Shown piece after piece: positions 53,379 through 61,557 of a stretch of DNA of 64,000 nt. The stretch comes from JBFFZF01 sp050732695 (GTDB lineage: Bacteria > Gemmatimonadota > Gemmatimonadetes > Longimicrobiales > RSA9), in assembly GCA_050732695.1 (NCBI GenBank), contig JBOHRL010000033.1, positions 104,581 through 168,580 of the forward strand, in the 5' to 3' direction. Position numbers and translations under genes: made by a program. Position 1 is the stretch's first letter, and the number at the start of each line of letters is the position of its first letter. The notes beneath the pieces were generated by a model. The model made no database searches. It saw only the letters and a list, made by a program, of their open reading frames with translations, and was not told the origin of the DNA.

Positions 53379-55205
53379 ATGATCGTCTTGGGCTCGGGAG
53401 ACGAATCCGGCCGCGCTCTCGGGGGTATCGACGAAGCGGCGCCCCAGACGTCCCTTACCATGCAGGTCACTATGGGTGTACTCGATTCGGAAGCGCGGAC
53501 CGGACAGGCGATGACGCCGGGGCTTACCGAACGTCTCGAGCGGCAGGAGCGTGAACTCGCCGAACTGCGGGCCCGGCTTGAGGACTGGGAAATGGCATTC
53601 GAGCGACAGCCGGCGAGACGGTCATCCTTTCAGACGGTGTCCGGTGTGCCCGTCGCGCCCCTGTACACGCCCGCCGACGTGGCCGACTGGGACTACATGG
53701 AGCGGCTCGGCCTGCCGGGCGAGTACCCGTTCACGCGCGGGCCGTACACCTCCATGTATCGGACCCGTCTGTGGACGAAGAGGCAGTTCGCGGGGTTCGG
53801 CACGGCCGAGGAGACGAACCAGCGCTACAAGTACCTGCTCGACCACGGGCAGACCGGTCTCTCCGTTGCGTTCGATTTTCCGACGCTCATGGGTTACGAC
53901 TCGGACCACGCTCGTTCGTTGGGTGAAGTCGGGAAATGCGGTGTGGCGATCTCGAGCCTCGCCGACATGGAAACACTTTTCGACGGCATTCCGCTCGACC
54001 AGGTGTCCGTGTCGATGACCATCAACGGGCCCGCCGTCCTGATGTTCTGCTTCTATGTCATTGCTGCCGAGAAGCAGGGTGTGCAACCCGACCAGCTGCG
54101 CGGCACGGTGCAGAATGACATACTCAAGGAGTACATGGCGCAGCACGCGTGGATCTATCCGATCGAGCCGGCGCTCGGCCTGATCGTGGACATGTTCGAG
54201 TGGTGCTCGACGAACGCGCGGCACTACAACCCGATCTCGATCAGCGGCTATCACATCCGGGAAGCGGGTGCGACGGCAGCGCAGGAGCTGGCATTCACGC
54301 TTCGCAACGGCTTCGAGTACGTCGAGCGAGGCATCGAGCGTGGCCTCGATATCGATGATTTTGCGCCCCGCCTTTCTTTCTTCTTCGATGTGCACAACGA
54401 CTTCTTCGAGGAAGTCACGAAGTTCAGGGCCGCCCGGCGCATCTGGGCCCGCCGGCTGCGCGAGGTGTACGGCGCGAAAAGGGACGAATCGTGCCGGCTC
54501 CGCACGCATGCCCAGACCGCAGGCGTCACGCTGGTCGCGCCGCAGCCCGAGAACAACATCGTGCGCGTTGCCTATCAGGCGCTCGCGGCCGTGCTCGGCG
54601 GGACGCAATCGCTGCACACGAACTCGATGGATGAGACCCTCGCGCTGCCCACCGAGAAGTCGGTCCGCATCGCGCTCCGTACCCAGCAGATTCTGGCCTT
54701 CGAGACCGGCATCCCGAACACGATCGATCCACTCGCCGGGTCCTACTACGTCGAAGCCATGACGGACCGGCTCGAACGCGAAGCCGAAGAGATCTTCGAC
54801 GAGATCGATCGAAGCGGCGGCGTCGTGCGCGGCATCGAAACCGGCTATTTCCAGCGTGAGATTGCACTCAGCGCACAGCGCCAGCAACAGGCGGTCGAGT
54901 CCGGCGAACAGATTGCTGTCGGCGTCAATGCGTTCATGGAAGGCAACGACGACAGCGCGATCGACATCCTCAAGATCGACGATCGCCCCGAACGACGGCA
55001 GCGGGAACGTCTCGCCGAACTGCGTGCCCGGCGCGATGACGCGCGCGTCGCGGCGACCCTCGAGGCGCTGACAGAAGCGGCACGCCATGGTGACAACGTC
55101 ATCGAGCCGATGCTCGAGTGCGTGCGCGCCTACGCCACGCTCTTCGAGATCCGCTACGCCATGGAGAGAGTGTTCGGCGCGTACCGCGAACCGGTTTTCT
55201 TCTAA
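53379..55205 (+). CDS. B12-dependent acyl-CoA mutase large subunit, isobutyryl-CoA-mutase-like
   Basis: A 608-residue substrate-binding TIM-barrel subunit of the methylmalonyl-CoA mutase family without its own B12 domain. Blocks RGPYTSMYRTRLWTKRQ, AFDFPTLMGYDSD, ISISGYHIREAGATAAQELA (in part) and GTQSLHTNSMDE place it firmly. Two substrate-specificity positions differ from methylmalonyl-CoA mutase: the Tyr of RQYAGF is F137, and the Arg of NDILKEFMVR is Q255. Phe and Gln there are the isobutyryl-CoA mutase (IcmA) signature; A164 argues against the 2-hydroxyisobutyryl type, which has Asp. The first 44 residues may be untranslated: ATG at 53511 starts the usual helical opening. The small subunit is encoded one gene downstream. 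Confidence 0.9.
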   Translation: MIVLGSGDESGRALGGIDEAAPQTSLTMQVTMGVLDSEARTGQAMTPGLTERLERQERELAELRARLEDWEMAFERQPARRSSFQTVSGVPVAPLYTPADVADWDYMERLGLPGEYPFTRGPYTSMYRTRLWTKRQFAGFGTAEETNQRYKYLLDHGQTGLSVAFDFPTLMGYDSDHARSLGEVGKCGVAISSLADMETLFDGIPLDQVSVSMTINGPAVLMFCFYVIAAEKQGVQPDQLRGTVQNDILKEYMAQHAWIYPIEPALGLIVDMFEWCSTNARHYNPISISGYHIREAGATAAQELAFTLRNGFEYVERGIERGLDIDDFAPRLSFFFDVHNDFFEEVTKFRAARRIWARRLREVYGAKRDESCRLRTHAQTAGVTLVAPQPENNIVRVAYQALAAVLGGTQSLHTNSMDETLALPTEKSVRIALRTQQILAFETGIPNTIDPLAGSYYVEAMTDRLEREAEEIFDEIDRSGGVVRGIETGYFQREIALSAQRQQQAVESGEQIAVGVNAFMEGNDDSAIDILKIDDRPERRQRERLAELRARRDDARVAATLEALTEAARHGDNVIEPMLECVRAYATLFEIRYAMERVFGAYREPVFF

Positions 55206-55208
55206 CGC

Positions 55209-56558
55209 ATGGAGTCCGAGCCGACTCTCAGCGCGCTCAGCATCGTACTCCGCCTCGGGCTCGCGTTCCTGCTCGTTTTCGCCAATGCCTTCTTCGTGGC
55301 GGCGGAGTTTTCCCTCGTCGGTGCGCGGCGCACGCGAATCGCCGCTCTGGCCAGGAGCGGCAGCCGTCGCGCGCGCATGGCCAATTCCGCCATCCATCGC
55401 CTCGATCACTATATCTCGGGAACGCAGCTCGGCATCACGCTCGCATCGCTCGGCCTCGGCTGGGTCGGCGAGTCGACCATCGCCGCGATGATCGTTGGCC
55501 TGTTCCAGGGTCTGCCCTCGCCGTGGGATGTCGTCAACACGCACCTCGTCGCCGGCACCATTGCATTCGCCTTCATCACGTTTCTGCACATCGTCCTCGG
55601 TGAACTTGCGCCCAAGTCCCTCGCCCTGCTGTTTCCAGAGACCGTCAGCCTGTGGCTGGCCGGTCCGCTCATCGTCTTTTCGAAGCTCTTCACGCCCTTC
55701 ATCGTTCTCCTGAATGGCGCCGCCAACCTGTTGCTGCGAAGCATCGGCCTGCGCGCGCCAACCGAGATGGAGCGCGTGCACCGGCCCGAGGAAATCGAGA
55801 TGCTGCTCACGCAGACCGTCGAGCACGGACTGCTCCGTGAGGAACCGGTCGAAATGATCCGCGGCGTGTTCCACCTGTCCGAGACGACGACGGCCGAAGT
55901 CATGACGCCGCGCACCGAGGTCGTCGCGCTGCCGGTCGAAACACCGCTCGAGGACGCCGTGCAGTTCATTCTCGACATGGGCCACTCGCGCTATCCGGTG
56001 TACGACGACACCATCGATCACATCGTCGGCGTCCTCCTCGCCCGTGATGTCTGGAAAGCACAGCGCGACGGCGTGACGACGCTGCGCGAGATCGTGCGCG
56101 AAGTGCCATTCGTGCCCGACACGAAGTCGGTCGAGCAACTGCTTCGTGACATGCAGGAGGAGCAGACACACATGGCGGTCGTGATCGATGAGTTCGGCGG
56201 AACGGCCGGCATCGTGACCATCGAAGATCTCGTCGAGGAAATCGTCGGCGAGATCGAGGACGAACTCGATGAAGCTGCGCCCGAATTCGTCGAGGGCGAG
56301 GGCGGCCGCATCGAGTTGAGGGGCAAGACCGGGATCTTCGAGTTGAACGAACGCTACGGGCTGAAAGTCCCGGACGAAGACTACACGACGGTCGCCGGAT
56401 TCGTCCTCGGCCGGCTCGGCCGGCTACCGCGCGTCGGTGACGAGATCACGATGCCGGGTGGCGTCCTGCGCGTCCTCTCGATGAAGGCCCGGCGCGTGGA
56501 CCGGCTGTCATTGTTGTTGAAGCACGAGCCCAAACCGTTCGAGGCCGGGGAGGCATAG
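55209..56558 (+). CDS. CNNM/CBS-domain membrane protein of the CorC/HlyC family
   Basis: A 449-residue membrane protein. A CNNM/DUF21 domain with about four helices (about 8-190) contains FANAFFVAAEFSLV and LGELAPKSLAL. A pair of CBS domains (about 215-335) contains TPRTEVVALP and FGGTAGIVTIEDLVEEIVG, and a C-terminal CorC_HlyC transporter-associated domain follows (about 350-435). Relatives are linked to Mg2+ or Co2+ efflux. It lies between the two mutase subunits, 3 bp after one and sharing a base with the other. Confidence 0.92.
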   Translation: MESEPTLSALSIVLRLGLAFLLVFANAFFVAAEFSLVGARRTRIAALARSGSRRARMANSAIHRLDHYISGTQLGITLASLGLGWVGESTIAAMIVGLFQGLPSPWDVVNTHLVAGTIAFAFITFLHIVLGELAPKSLALLFPETVSLWLAGPLIVFSKLFTPFIVLLNGAANLLLRSIGLRAPTEMERVHRPEEIEMLLTQTVEHGLLREEPVEMIRGVFHLSETTTAEVMTPRTEVVALPVETPLEDAVQFILDMGHSRYPVYDDTIDHIVGVLLARDVWKAQRDGVTTLREIVREVPFVPDTKSVEQLLRDMQEEQTHMAVVIDEFGGTAGIVTIEDLVEEIVGEIEDELDEAAPEFVEGEGGRIELRGKTGIFELNERYGLKVPDEDYTTVAGFVLGRLGRLPRVGDEITMPGGVLRVLSMKARRVDRLSLLLKHEPKPFEAGEA

Positions 56559-56995
56559 TGAAAGGTATGAACCAGCGCAACGTCCGCATCCTCGTCGCGA
56601 AGCCTGGCCTGGACGGCCACGACCGCGGTGCCAAAGTCATCGCCAGTGCATTCCGCGATGCCGGCTTCGAGGTCATCTACACGGGACTCCACCAGACGCC
56701 CGAGATGATTGTCAACGCGGCAGTCCAGGAAGACGTCGATGTCGTCGCTCTCTCCATCCTGTCCGGCGCGCACATGACGCTGTTTCCGCGCATCCTCGAA
56801 CTGCTCCGCGAAGAGGGCATGGAGCACGTGCTCGTGATCGGTGGCGGCATCATCCCCGCCGAAGACATCGCGTCGCTGGAAGCACAAGGTGTTACCCGGC
56901 TGTTCGGCCCCGGAACGCCAACCGCGGCACCGATCGATTTCGTGCGCACCCACTTCCAGCAGGGGCACGCAGGCGCCGCGCATGGCCCATCCTGA
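56558..56995 (+). CDS. B12-binding small subunit of the acyl-CoA mutase
   Basis: A 145-residue cobalamin-binding Rossmann-like domain with the base-off/His-on motif D19-x-H21-x2-G24 (LDGHDRG), then ILSGAHM and GGGIIP. Size and motif match stand-alone small subunits such as IcmB. GTG at 56558 overlaps the CorC-like stop (TAGTG); ATG at 56567 is possible. It overlaps the carboxyltransferase by 14 bp. Together with the large subunit it should form the split mutase. Confidence 0.92.
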   Translation: MKGMNQRNVRILVAKPGLDGHDRGAKVIASAFRDAGFEVIYTGLHQTPEMIVNAAVQEDVDVVALSILSGAHMTLFPRILELLREEGMEHVLVIGGGIIPAEDIASLEAQGVTRLFGPGTPTAAPIDFVRTHFQQGHAGAAHGPS

Positions 56996-58619
56996 TCCGA
57001 CGCTGCCCACCTCGCCGTCCCGTCTCGAACGGTTGACCGCGGAACTGCGTGAGCTCAATGCACAGCTACGCCTCGGCGGCGGAGCGGAACGGATCGAGCG
57101 CCAGCACCAGCAGGGCAAGCTCACCGCGCGCGAACGCATCGCCCTGCTCCTCGACGCGAACACCCCGTTCCTGGAGCTCGGCCTGCTCGTCGCCTTCGAT
57201 CGATACGATGGGCAGGCACCCGCTGCCGGCGTCGTCACCGGCATCGGCAACGTCCATGGGCGGCAGGTTGTCGTCATCGCCAACGATGCTACCGTCAAGG
57301 CCGGGTCGTGGTGGCCGGAGACGATCACGAAGATGCTGCGCGCCCAGGAAGTCGCAATGCGGTCGCGCGTCCCGATCGTGTACCTGGTCGATTCCGCCGG
57401 CGTCAACCTGCCTTATCAGGGCGGCGTCTTCCCCGGCCAGTACGGTGCGGCCCGGGTGTTCTACTACAACTCCATAATGCGTCATTATCTGCGCGTCCCG
57501 CAGATTGCCGCTGTGATGGGGCCGTGCATCGCCGGCGGCGCATACCTGCCCGCGCTTTCCGATGTGATCCTCATGGTGGAGGGCACCAGCTTCATGGGGT
57601 TGGGTGGCCCCAACCTCGTGAAGGGTGCCACTGGCCAGACGGTCGAGGCGGAAGAACTCGGCGGCGCGTGGACGCACACCGCGATCAGCGGCGTCGCGCA
57701 TTATCGCATGGCCGACGACCGTGCGTGCCTCGGACGCATCCGCGAACTCATTGCAGAGCTTCCCTCGCCGCCCACCATCGCCGTGCTCGGGGAAGCGGCG
57801 GAATCCGGGCAGCCGCTCGACTCTCTGTACAGTCTGCTGCCCGATGATCATCGCCAGCCGTACGATGCGCACGCGTTGCTGCGCACGCTGCTCGATCGCG
57901 GACACTTCGACGAGTTCCAGGCCGACACTGCACCCGAGATCATCTGCGGCAATGGCCGCATAAACGGGATCGCGGTTGGCGTCATTGCGAATGCACGCGG
58001 TATGCTCCGTGATCCGCACGGCGGCCCGCCGAAGTTCGGCGGTATTGTGTACACGGACAGTGCCGAGAAGACGGCGTTCTTCATCGATACCGTGAACCGC
58101 CATCGGGTCCCATTGCTTTTTGTGCAGGATGTGAGCGGGTTCATGGTGGGCAAGGAAGCGGAGCACTCGGGCATCATCCGGGCCGGTGCGCGCTTCGTCG
58201 AAGCGATGGCGACCGCGACCGTGCCGAAGGTCGTGCTCACCATCAACCACGCCAGCGGCGCCGGTTATTACGCCATGGCCGGCCAGGGCTTCGATCCGGA
58301 TTTCATCTTCACATGGCCGACCGGCCGGATGGGCGTGATGGAAGGTGACAGTGCCGTCATGGCGCTGTTCGGGCCGCAGCTCGACGCACTCCGCAAGGAA
58401 CGCAAACAGCCAGACGCGGAACTTCAGCAGAAGATCGATTCGGTACGCGCGGATTACGATCAGCAGCTCGATGCCCGCTATGCGGCTGCGCGGGGTTTCG
58501 TGGATGCTGTTCTCGAACCCGAGGAGACGCGCGTCATGCTGTCACTCGCGCTGCGGACCGCGCTCCACAATCCCGGTCCGCACCTGGGACCCTGGGGACA
58601 GTTGCCGGGCCTGGAATGA
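56982..58619 (+). CDS. Acyl-CoA carboxylase carboxyltransferase (beta) subunit
   Basis: A 545-residue carboxyltransferase of the methylcrotonyl/geranyl/propionyl-CoA carboxylase group. The N-terminal half has KLTARERIALLLD, VYLVDSAGVNLP and GPCIAGGAYLPALSD; the C-terminal half has VQDVSGFMVGKEAEHSGIIR, GAGYYAM and GRMGVMEGD. Size and the AGGAYLPALSD block lean toward the methylcrotonyl/geranyl type. The biotin carboxylase partner is not in the window. The AtuA genes downstream favour a branched-chain or isoprenoid acyl-CoA substrate; this is inference. Confidence 0.9.
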   Translation: MAHPDPTLPTSPSRLERLTAELRELNAQLRLGGGAERIERQHQQGKLTARERIALLLDANTPFLELGLLVAFDRYDGQAPAAGVVTGIGNVHGRQVVVIANDATVKAGSWWPETITKMLRAQEVAMRSRVPIVYLVDSAGVNLPYQGGVFPGQYGAARVFYYNSIMRHYLRVPQIAAVMGPCIAGGAYLPALSDVILMVEGTSFMGLGGPNLVKGATGQTVEAEELGGAWTHTAISGVAHYRMADDRACLGRIRELIAELPSPPTIAVLGEAAESGQPLDSLYSLLPDDHRQPYDAHALLRTLLDRGHFDEFQADTAPEIICGNGRINGIAVGVIANARGMLRDPHGGPPKFGGIVYTDSAEKTAFFIDTVNRHRVPLLFVQDVSGFMVGKEAEHSGIIRAGARFVEAMATATVPKVVLTINHASGAGYYAMAGQGFDPDFIFTWPTGRMGVMEGDSAVMALFGPQLDALRKERKQPDAELQQKIDSVRADYDQQLDARYAAARGFVDAVLEPEETRVMLSLALRTALHNPGPHLGPWGQLPGLE

Positions 58620-59995
58620 CGCGAGCCGCGCCGATCCGCATCGCCAGCGGCCAGGGATTCTGGGGCGATCTGTTGCGTGCGCCCGTCGATCAGGTGCGGC
58701 GAGGGCCCATTGATTACCTGATGCTCGATTATCTTGCTGAAGTCACGATGTCGATTCTCCAGAAACAGCACTCGCGAGATCCGCAGCAGGGCTACGCGCG
58801 TGATTTTGTCCCGCTCATGGGCGAGATCCTGCCGGACTGCGTTGAGAAGGGCATCCGTGTCGTCGCCAACGCGGGCGGCGTGAACATCGAAGGCTGCCGG
58901 GCTGCCGTACTGGCGGAAGCACGCAAGGCCGGGCTCGAAGGCAGAGTCAGGGTCGGGGTCGTCCTGGGCGATGATATCCTCGACCGGCTGCGCGATCTGA
59001 TCGCGCGCGGTAGTCCTCTCGCCAACCTCGACACCGGTGAGCCGCTTGAAGCCGTTCTCGATCGCGTGCAGAGCGCGAACGCGTACATCGGCGCTCAGCC
59101 CATCGTCGAGGCGCTCCGCCGGGACGCGGCCGTTGTCATCACGGGACGATCGACCGATACCGCACTCACATACGCCCCGATGGTGCACGCGTTCGGTTGG
59201 CGCGACGACGACTGGAACCGCCTCGCCGCAGGCGTCGTGGCCGGCCACATCAATGAATGCGGCGCGCAGTGCACGGGTGGCAATTCGCTCATCGCATGGG
59301 AGGAGATCCGCGATCTCGAGGACGTCGGATTCCCCATCATCGAGGCGCACGCGGACGGGACATTCGTCGTCACCAAGCACGCTGGCACGGGCGGCCGTGT
59401 GACGCCACCCATCGTCGCCGAGCAGATCGTCTACGAGATGGGCGATCCGTCCACTTACATAACGCCTGATGTCATTGCGGACTTCACTACGATCCGGCTC
59501 GAAGCAGACGGCGAGAATCGCGTGCGGGTCCACGGCATCACGGGCCGACCGCGCACCGACAAGCTCAAGGTCTCGATTTCCTACCACGCCGGGTACAAGG
59601 CAGTCGGTTCGCTGGTCTACGCCTGGCCCGATCCCGTGAGGAAGGCGCAGGAAGCAGACCGAGTGCTGCGCGCACGACTTGACCGGCTCGGACTCGCGTT
59701 CGATGAGATCCGCACCGAGTACGTCGGCTGGAACTCGGCGCACGGTGCGCTGGCCGGCCCGCCTCCGGCCGATCTGCCGGAAGTCGAGTGGCGCATCGCC
59801 GTGCGCAGCGAGAATCGTCCGGCGGTGGAGGCCTTCACACGCGAGATCGCACCGCTCGTGCTGACCGGGCCGCCCACGGTTACCGGCTTCGCAGGCGGGC
59901 GGCCGCGCGTTCAGGACATCGTCGCCTATTGGCCCGCACTGATCGATCGCACCGAGATCGAACCGAACCTGCGCGTCGAGGTGACTCCCGCATGA
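58616..59995 (+). CDS. AtuA-family protein (DUF1446)
   Basis: A 459-residue protein matching the acyclic terpene utilisation AtuA family: RIASGQGFWGD at the start, LDYLAEVTMSIL, VANAGGVN, VITGRSTDTAL, HINECGAQCTGGN and YVGWNSAHG. AtuA is needed for citronellol/geraniol use in Pseudomonas, but its reaction is not known. The ATG overlaps the carboxyltransferase stop. The small domain that is fused in some AtuA proteins is encoded separately next door. Confidence 0.88.
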   Translation: MTRAAPIRIASGQGFWGDLLRAPVDQVRRGPIDYLMLDYLAEVTMSILQKQHSRDPQQGYARDFVPLMGEILPDCVEKGIRVVANAGGVNIEGCRAAVLAEARKAGLEGRVRVGVVLGDDILDRLRDLIARGSPLANLDTGEPLEAVLDRVQSANAYIGAQPIVEALRRDAAVVITGRSTDTALTYAPMVHAFGWRDDDWNRLAAGVVAGHINECGAQCTGGNSLIAWEEIRDLEDVGFPIIEAHADGTFVVTKHAGTGGRVTPPIVAEQIVYEMGDPSTYITPDVIADFTTIRLEADGENRVRVHGITGRPRTDKLKVSISYHAGYKAVGSLVYAWPDPVRKAQEADRVLRARLDRLGLAFDEIRTEYVGWNSAHGALAGPPPADLPEVEWRIAVRSENRPAVEAFTREIAPLVLTGPPTVTGFAGGRPRVQDIVAYWPALIDRTEIEPNLRVEVTPA

Positions 59996-60050
59996 CGCCG
60001 CTCAGCACGGTAGAATCGCCCGATCGTCGCTGCGCATGGCTGGCTCGACC

Positions 60051-60410
60051 ATGAAGACAGTCCGTCTCTTCGCCCTCGCCCATGCACGGTCGGGTGACAA
60101 AGGCGACACCGTGAACGTCGGCATCATCGCACGGCGGCCCGAGTTCTGGCCGATCATCCGCGAAACACTCACCACGGACCGCGTGCGCCATCATTTCAAG
60201 GATCTCGTCAAGGGCGATGTCGAACGCTTCGAGCTGCCCAACCTGAACGCGCTCAACTTCCTCCTTCACGGCGCGCTCGACGGCGGCGGCACAGTCTCGC
60301 TCATGACGGACGCACAGGGGAAGACCTTCTCGACTGCGATGCTGCGCATGAGCATCGATGTCCCGGACGATCTCGCACGCCTGATCGGCGACGGAGGCGC
60401 GCATGCTTGA
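60051..60410 (+). CDS. AtuA-associated small domain protein
   Basis: A 119-residue protein with LAHARSGDKGDTVNVGIIAR (about 7-26), the hallmark of the small domain that follows DUF1446 in AtuA-like proteins. NALNFLLHGALDGGG is the second conserved block. I chose the ATG at 60051 because the family pattern begins almost at once; ATG at 60036 is possible. It probably forms a complex with the upstream AtuA. Confidence 0.83.
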   Translation: MKTVRLFALAHARSGDKGDTVNVGIIARRPEFWPIIRETLTTDRVRHHFKDLVKGDVERFELPNLNALNFLLHGALDGGGTVSLMTDAQGKTFSTAMLRMSIDVPDDLARLIGDGGAHA

Positions 60411-60471
60411 TATCACTCTGGTACGCAGCCCGTGGCCGTGGCTCGCCCCATCGGCGGCGTGCGTCGCATGA
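60403..60471 (+). CDS. Possible 22-residue coupling peptide
   Basis: ATG at 60403 overlaps the upstream stop, and the frame ends at a TGA that overlaps the hydratase ATG at 60468 (ATGA). The peptide is hydrophobic and Trp/Pro-rich (RSPWPWLAP). It may merely carry ribosomes across the gap, or the hydratase may start earlier (GTG at 60432). Low confidence. Confidence 0.2.
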   Translation: MLDITLVRSPWPWLAPSAACVA

Positions 60472-61253
60472 CCACGAACGCGCCTGCGCAGCCCGTCCTT
60501 CTCTCCGTCGATGGTGGCGTTGCGACGCTCATGCTCAATCGGCCGGGAAAACGCAACGCACTGGACGCTGCGACCATTGCCGCCCTGGACGAGGGCATGC
60601 GTTCCGTCGATGCGCGTGAGGACGTGCGCGTTCTCCTGCTGTGTGGAGCGGGCACGGATTTCTGTTCCGGCGCAGATCTCTCGCAGCTCGAAAAGACTGC
60701 GGCCAATGCCGGCCCGCTCGACAACCTCGCCGACGCGATGGAGCTGGGAGACCTTTTCATCACCATGCGCCGGGCCGCAAAGCCGATCATTGCCGCCGTA
60801 CACGGCCACGCGCTTGCCGGTGGTGCCGGCCTCGCCACCGCCGCTGATCTGATCGTTGCCAGCGAGAGCGCGAAGTTCGGCTATCCCGAGGTTCACCTCG
60901 GTTTCGTTCCGGCGATGGTGACAGCCCTGCTGCGCCGCACTCTTGGCGAGAAGGCAACGTTCGAACTCATTGCGCTCGGCACGTCCTTCAGCGCCGCAGA
61001 TGCCGCCCGTCTCGGGCTCGTATGTCGCGTGTTTCGCGACGATGATTTCGCTGCCGCATCGCATTCGTTTGCTTTGGAACTGGCCGCCCGGTCCACATCC
61101 GCTGTCCAGCTTTGCAAGCGATTGCTGTACGGCATTGACGGCGTTTCCTTCGAGGCCGCCATCGCGCGCGGCGCGGACATCAACGTACTTGCCCGATCGT
61201 CCGCAGCCTGTCAGGAAGGCGTTCGCCAGTTCCTCGACAAGCGAAAGCGCTGA
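60468..61253 (+). CDS. Enoyl-CoA hydratase/isomerase family protein
   Basis: A 261-residue crotonase-fold protein. NRPGKRNALD, FCSGADLSQL (oxyanion hole) and AAVHGHALAGGAGLATAADLI (in part) are present, and the usual catalytic Glu position is in FGYPEVHLGFVPAM. The context (carboxyltransferase and AtuA genes) suggests methylglutaconyl- or isohexenylglutaconyl-CoA hydratase. ATG at 60468 gives the normal N-terminus. Confidence 0.9.
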   Translation: MTTNAPAQPVLLSVDGGVATLMLNRPGKRNALDAATIAALDEGMRSVDAREDVRVLLLCGAGTDFCSGADLSQLEKTAANAGPLDNLADAMELGDLFITMRRAAKPIIAAVHGHALAGGAGLATAADLIVASESAKFGYPEVHLGFVPAMVTALLRRTLGEKATFELIALGTSFSAADAARLGLVCRVFRDDDFAAASHSFALELAARSTSAVQLCKRLLYGIDGVSFEAAIARGADINVLARSSAACQEGVRQFLDKRKR

Positions 61254-61489
61254 TGTTCCGCCCTTCGCGCCGGCGCCACGGGCCAGATCCGACGTTGCGC
61301 TACCGAATGCTGCTGTTCGGTGTGGGCGCCGTGGCGGGGCTCTTCGGCATGGCGACAGAACGCTCCTGGCTCGTACTCACAGGTACCGTGTTTCTCGCCA
61401 TTGGTCTGGTCGTGGCAATTGTCGCGAATCGAAAACGGCTCCGCGAAGGGGAACAGGCCGATACCGACGGCGAAGAAGACGCGACATGA
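61253..61489 (+). CDS. Small two-helix membrane protein
   Basis: A 78-residue protein: a basic N-terminus (RPSRRRHG), two hydrophobic helices (about 18-36 and 39-58), and a charged acidic tail (DTDGEEDAT). TGATG overlap with the hydratase stop indicates coupling. I recognise no family. Confidence 0.55.
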   Translation: MFRPSRRRHGPDPTLRYRMLLFGVGAVAGLFGMATERSWLVLTGTVFLAIGLVVAIVANRKRLREGEQADTDGEEDAT

Positions 61490-61557
61490 ACACACGCAAC
61501 ATGCCCGTGCCCTGGGCCGGCAGGGTTCAGGATCGGGTGGTCTTGTCCTGATCAGGT

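Noticed and set aside
53379..55205. 2-hydroxyisobutyryl-CoA mutase identity for the mutase large subunit
   Set aside because: That enzyme has Ile and Asp at the two diagnostic positions; here they are Phe and Ala.
53622..56171. An 849-codon open frame on the minus strand
   Set aside because: It is antisense to the mutase large subunit and the CorC-like gene, both of which have clear family motifs. Long antisense frames are expected in GC-rich DNA.
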